DNA of 64,000 bases from Flavobacterium gillisiae (GTDB lineage: Bacteria > Bacteroidota > Bacteroidia > Flavobacteriales > Flavobacteriaceae), in contig NZ_FNRD01000006.1 of the NCBI RefSeq assembly GCF_900107635.1, forward strand, positions 203,496-267,495. Direction: 5' to 3'. The notes beneath the pieces are model-generated. The model did not search any database and had not been told where the DNA came from. It saw only the letters and a program-made list of their open reading frames with translations. The position numbers and the translations under genes are program-made. Positions 62,931 through 64,000 of this stretch are shown here, one piece after another (position 1 is the first letter of the stretch; each line of letters begins with the position of its first letter).

Positions 62931-63017
62931 GGGCGTGACCCTAAGGGGTCGGGTTATACGCTATATCTTTTACTCCGCTATCGCTTTGTAAAAGGATGCC
63001 GCTACTACCCCTCACGC
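62931..63017. ncRNA. Structured intergenic element, copy 2
   Basis: It runs from GGGCGTGACC to CTCACGC. Closing helix: GCGTGA (62933-62938) with TCACGC (63012-63017). Second helix: GACCC with GGGTC. Third helix: ATCTTTTAC with GTAAAAGGAT. Single-stranded GGGTTATACGCT and GCCGCTACTA match copy 1 at 13268-13394 in position and sequence. Within its 309-base gap the rest (62820-62930) shows no feature. Confidence 0.6.
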
Positions 63018-63036
63018 AAAACGACCTTTTATATAC

Positions 63037-63072
63037 TAAAAAGCCCTATTCAACTACATGAATAGGGCTTTA
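63037..63072. terminator. Terminator between the DUF819 gene and the tRNA-Leu unit
   Basis: AAAGCCCTATTCA and TGAATAGGGCTTT pair perfectly around a 6-base loop, with A- and T-runs outside. Confidence 0.85.
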
Positions 63073-63087
63073 ACAAATCTATTTTAT

Positions 63088-63122
63088 AAAAAAACTCCAT
63101 TAAGCACACACCTAATGAAGTT
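63088..63122 (-). terminator. Terminator of tRNA-Leu(TAA)
   Basis: On the minus strand ACTTCATTA pairs with TAATGGAGT (one G-U pair), followed by a T-run, six to seven bases after the tRNA 3' end. Confidence 0.75.
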
Positions 63123-63128
63123 ATTTTG

Positions 63129-63214
63129 TACTCAGAGCGGGACTTGAACCCGCACGAAAATTGCTGTTCACTGGATTTTAAGTCCAGCGTGTCTACCAAT
63201 TTCACCATCCGAGC
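63129..63214 (-). tRNA. tRNA-Leu (anticodon TAA)
   Basis: On the minus strand GCTCGGA pairs with TCTGAGT (two G-U pairs). The D-arm has TGGTGAAATTGGTAGACA, and the anticodon arm CTGGA-CTTAAAA-TCCAG gives TAA. A long variable arm and GGTTCAAGTCC T-arm follow. The discriminator is A, and CCA is not encoded. It reads UUA codons. Confidence 0.97.
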
Positions 63215-63225
63215 ATGATGCGGTT

Positions 63226-63303
63226 CCTTCCCATCCCGATTCTTCTTAAAAGAATCATAGATAAATGGACTTTCGATCCATTGGGCTACCACCTCGGCGA
63301 AGG
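63226..63303 (-). other. Unassigned 78-base fold resembling a degenerate tRNA
   Basis: On the minus strand CCTTC (63303-63299) pairs with GAAGG (63230-63226). Inside are ATGGA-TCGAAAG-TCCAT (63281-63265), with anticodon-arm geometry, and GATTCTT-TTAAG-AAGAATC (63256-63238) in the T-arm position. It lies 11 bases upstream of tRNA-Leu(TAA) and could be in the same transcript. No proper U33 or TTCRA loop is present, so it is not a normal tRNA. Confidence 0.4.
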
Positions 63304-63455
63304 TACTACAATAATTCACTTTCGCAAAGCACTATTTAAAAAAATCAAATAATTTAGGATCAATCCTAAAAGTTGTGGGGAAATCGGATCAAGAACAAAA
63401 CCTAGGGAGGAAATGTCGAAAAAAAGTTAGAATTTTGTCAATCTAACAATGAGAG

Positions 63456-63803
63456 ATGACTTCTATAGACCTTTTGAAATTTATGCTACCTGATTTTTTA
63501 GTTGACCACTTTGAGGTGGTTTCTGCTAATGACACAGAGGAAATATTACACCTATATTTTGAGGAGAAAATTAAACCTCCAAAAGAGTTTGATACACTTG
63601 AATTAGTCTCAAAAGGATTTCAGGATGAAATTACCATTCAGGATTTTCCTCTAAGAGGAAAATTAGTGTATTTGCATATTAAAAGACGCCGTTGGACTAA
63701 TAAATCCAATGGAGAAATTATCAAAAGAGACTGGACTTTAGTTGCTAAAGGAACCCGCATGACTGAAGAGTTTGCGGCTTTTTTAAAAGAAATTAATAGA
63801 TAA
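63456..63803 (+). CDS. ISAon1-type transposase, N-terminal reading frame
   Basis: The 115-residue product reads MTSIDLLKFMLPDFLVDHF, then LVSKGFQDEITIQDFPLRGK and LVYLHIKRRRWTNKSNGEI, a pattern I recognise from the N-terminal region protein of ISAon1-type (ISL3 group) elements. The catalytic part is in another frame beginning at the end of this one. The left end of the IS should lie within 63304-63455, where AGGATCAATCCT (63356-63367) is a possible inverted feature, but I could not fix the terminal repeat. Confidence 0.8.
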   Translation: MTSIDLLKFMLPDFLVDHFEVVSANDTEEILHLYFEEKIKPPKEFDTLELVSKGFQDEITIQDFPLRGKLVYLHIKRRRWTNKSNGEIIKRDWTLVAKGTRMTEEFAAFLKEINR

Positions 63804-64000
63804 CAGTGCTACCGACTGTCACACCGTCGGTAGATTTTTTGGGCTGAACGGAAAAAAACTCCAAAGACAGTATAAAAAACACCTAAGTTCCTTCAATACT
63901 TGGGCTCCACGAGAACACGCTCATCAGTGGATTCTTTACCCTGAAAACATGGGGACGCATTTATCGCTTGATGAAGTGCCTTTATCTCAGGGAGAACTTT
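63787..64000 (+). CDS. ISAon1-type transposase, catalytic frame (partial, continues beyond the window)
   Basis: This frame is +1 relative to the N-terminal frame and is open from 63787 to the window end. It reads KKLIDNSATDCHTVGRFFGL and continues through KLQRQYKKHLSSFNTWAPRE to LDEVPLSQGEL. It has no ATG near its beginning, so expression probably needs ribosomal frameshifting over the A/T-rich TTTTTTAAAAGAAATT stretch or reinitiation. LDEV probably carries the first catalytic Asp of the DDE transposase. Confidence 0.78.

Noticed and set aside
63050..63319. 89-codon minus-strand frame over tRNA-Leu(TAA) and the tRNA-like fold
   Set aside because: It is the chance translation of the tRNA and neighbouring structured DNA; it has no promoter or start context of its own.
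1..64000. CRISPR arrays, rRNA operons or prophage
   Set aside because: No regularly spaced repeats, no rRNA-like stretches and no phage structural or integrase genes were found.

Overview
The window looks like a chromosomal segment of a Flavobacterium-type bacterium (Bacteroidota, Flavobacteriaceae). The DNA is AT-rich. Promoters fit the Bacteroidota pattern TTG-N17-20-TAnnTTTG, and starts lack obvious Shine-Dalgarno sequences. There is a large surface protein with a type IX secretion (T9SS) C-terminal tail, many lipoproteins, and families typical of this group (DUF885, DUF4407, ATP-type PEP carboxykinase, BlaI/M56 pairs). The species cannot be fixed from the sequence alone.

Layout. 1-4.5 kb: the tail of a GHMP (mevalonate-type) kinase, a two-component pair, a UbiA prenyltransferase and a pseudouridine synthase. 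4.6-13.2 kb: scattered exported enzymes (esterase, GH3 glucosidase, cytochrome c lipoprotein, DUF885 peptidase, M20 dipeptidase) and tRNA-Leu(TAG). 13.5-17.5 kb: a MORN-like lipoprotein and two tandem BlaI/M56 sensor modules that arose by duplication. 17.6-27.3 kb: metabolic genes, including a kinase-phospholyase fusion. 27.4-39.7 kb: an exopolysaccharide-type locus containing a receiver-glycosyltransferase fusion, a GT-C-like membrane protein, two exported proteins (one a glycosidase), a GT4 enzyme, a flippase, a STAS protein and a TPR/beta-barrel outer-membrane protein. A 213-bp MITE-like element interrupts the terminator that follows it.

40.8-50.9 kb is the most striking part. Seven tightly packed minus-strand genes encode a response regulator, an H-NOX heme sensor, an HNOBA-PAS histidine kinase, a FIST (NosP-like) protein, a second histidine kinase, an HPt protein and a LytTR response regulator. 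I read this as a nitric-oxide phosphorelay with two candidate NO sensors. A 34-bp motif (27/34 identical) lies 82-90 bp upstream of this operon and again upstream of the next downstream gene, a 1145-residue DUF3494/T9SS surface protein. It carries AlgR-like TTCGTC elements, so it is a good candidate operator for the LytTR regulator. It would make the surface protein an output and the operon autoregulated.

50.9-64 kb: a housekeeping run (MmcQ, GNAT, cyclase, HemW, RuvC), membrane and lipoprotein genes, a dipeptide epimerase/serine hydrolase/DUF819 operon that suggests murein-peptide recycling, tRNA-Leu(TAA) beside an unassigned tRNA-sized fold, and the left part of an ISAon1-type (ISL3 group) insertion sequence running off the right edge. 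Two copies of a structured intergenic element with a compensatory base change are at about 13.3 and 63.0 kb. No rRNA, CRISPR array or prophage was seen.
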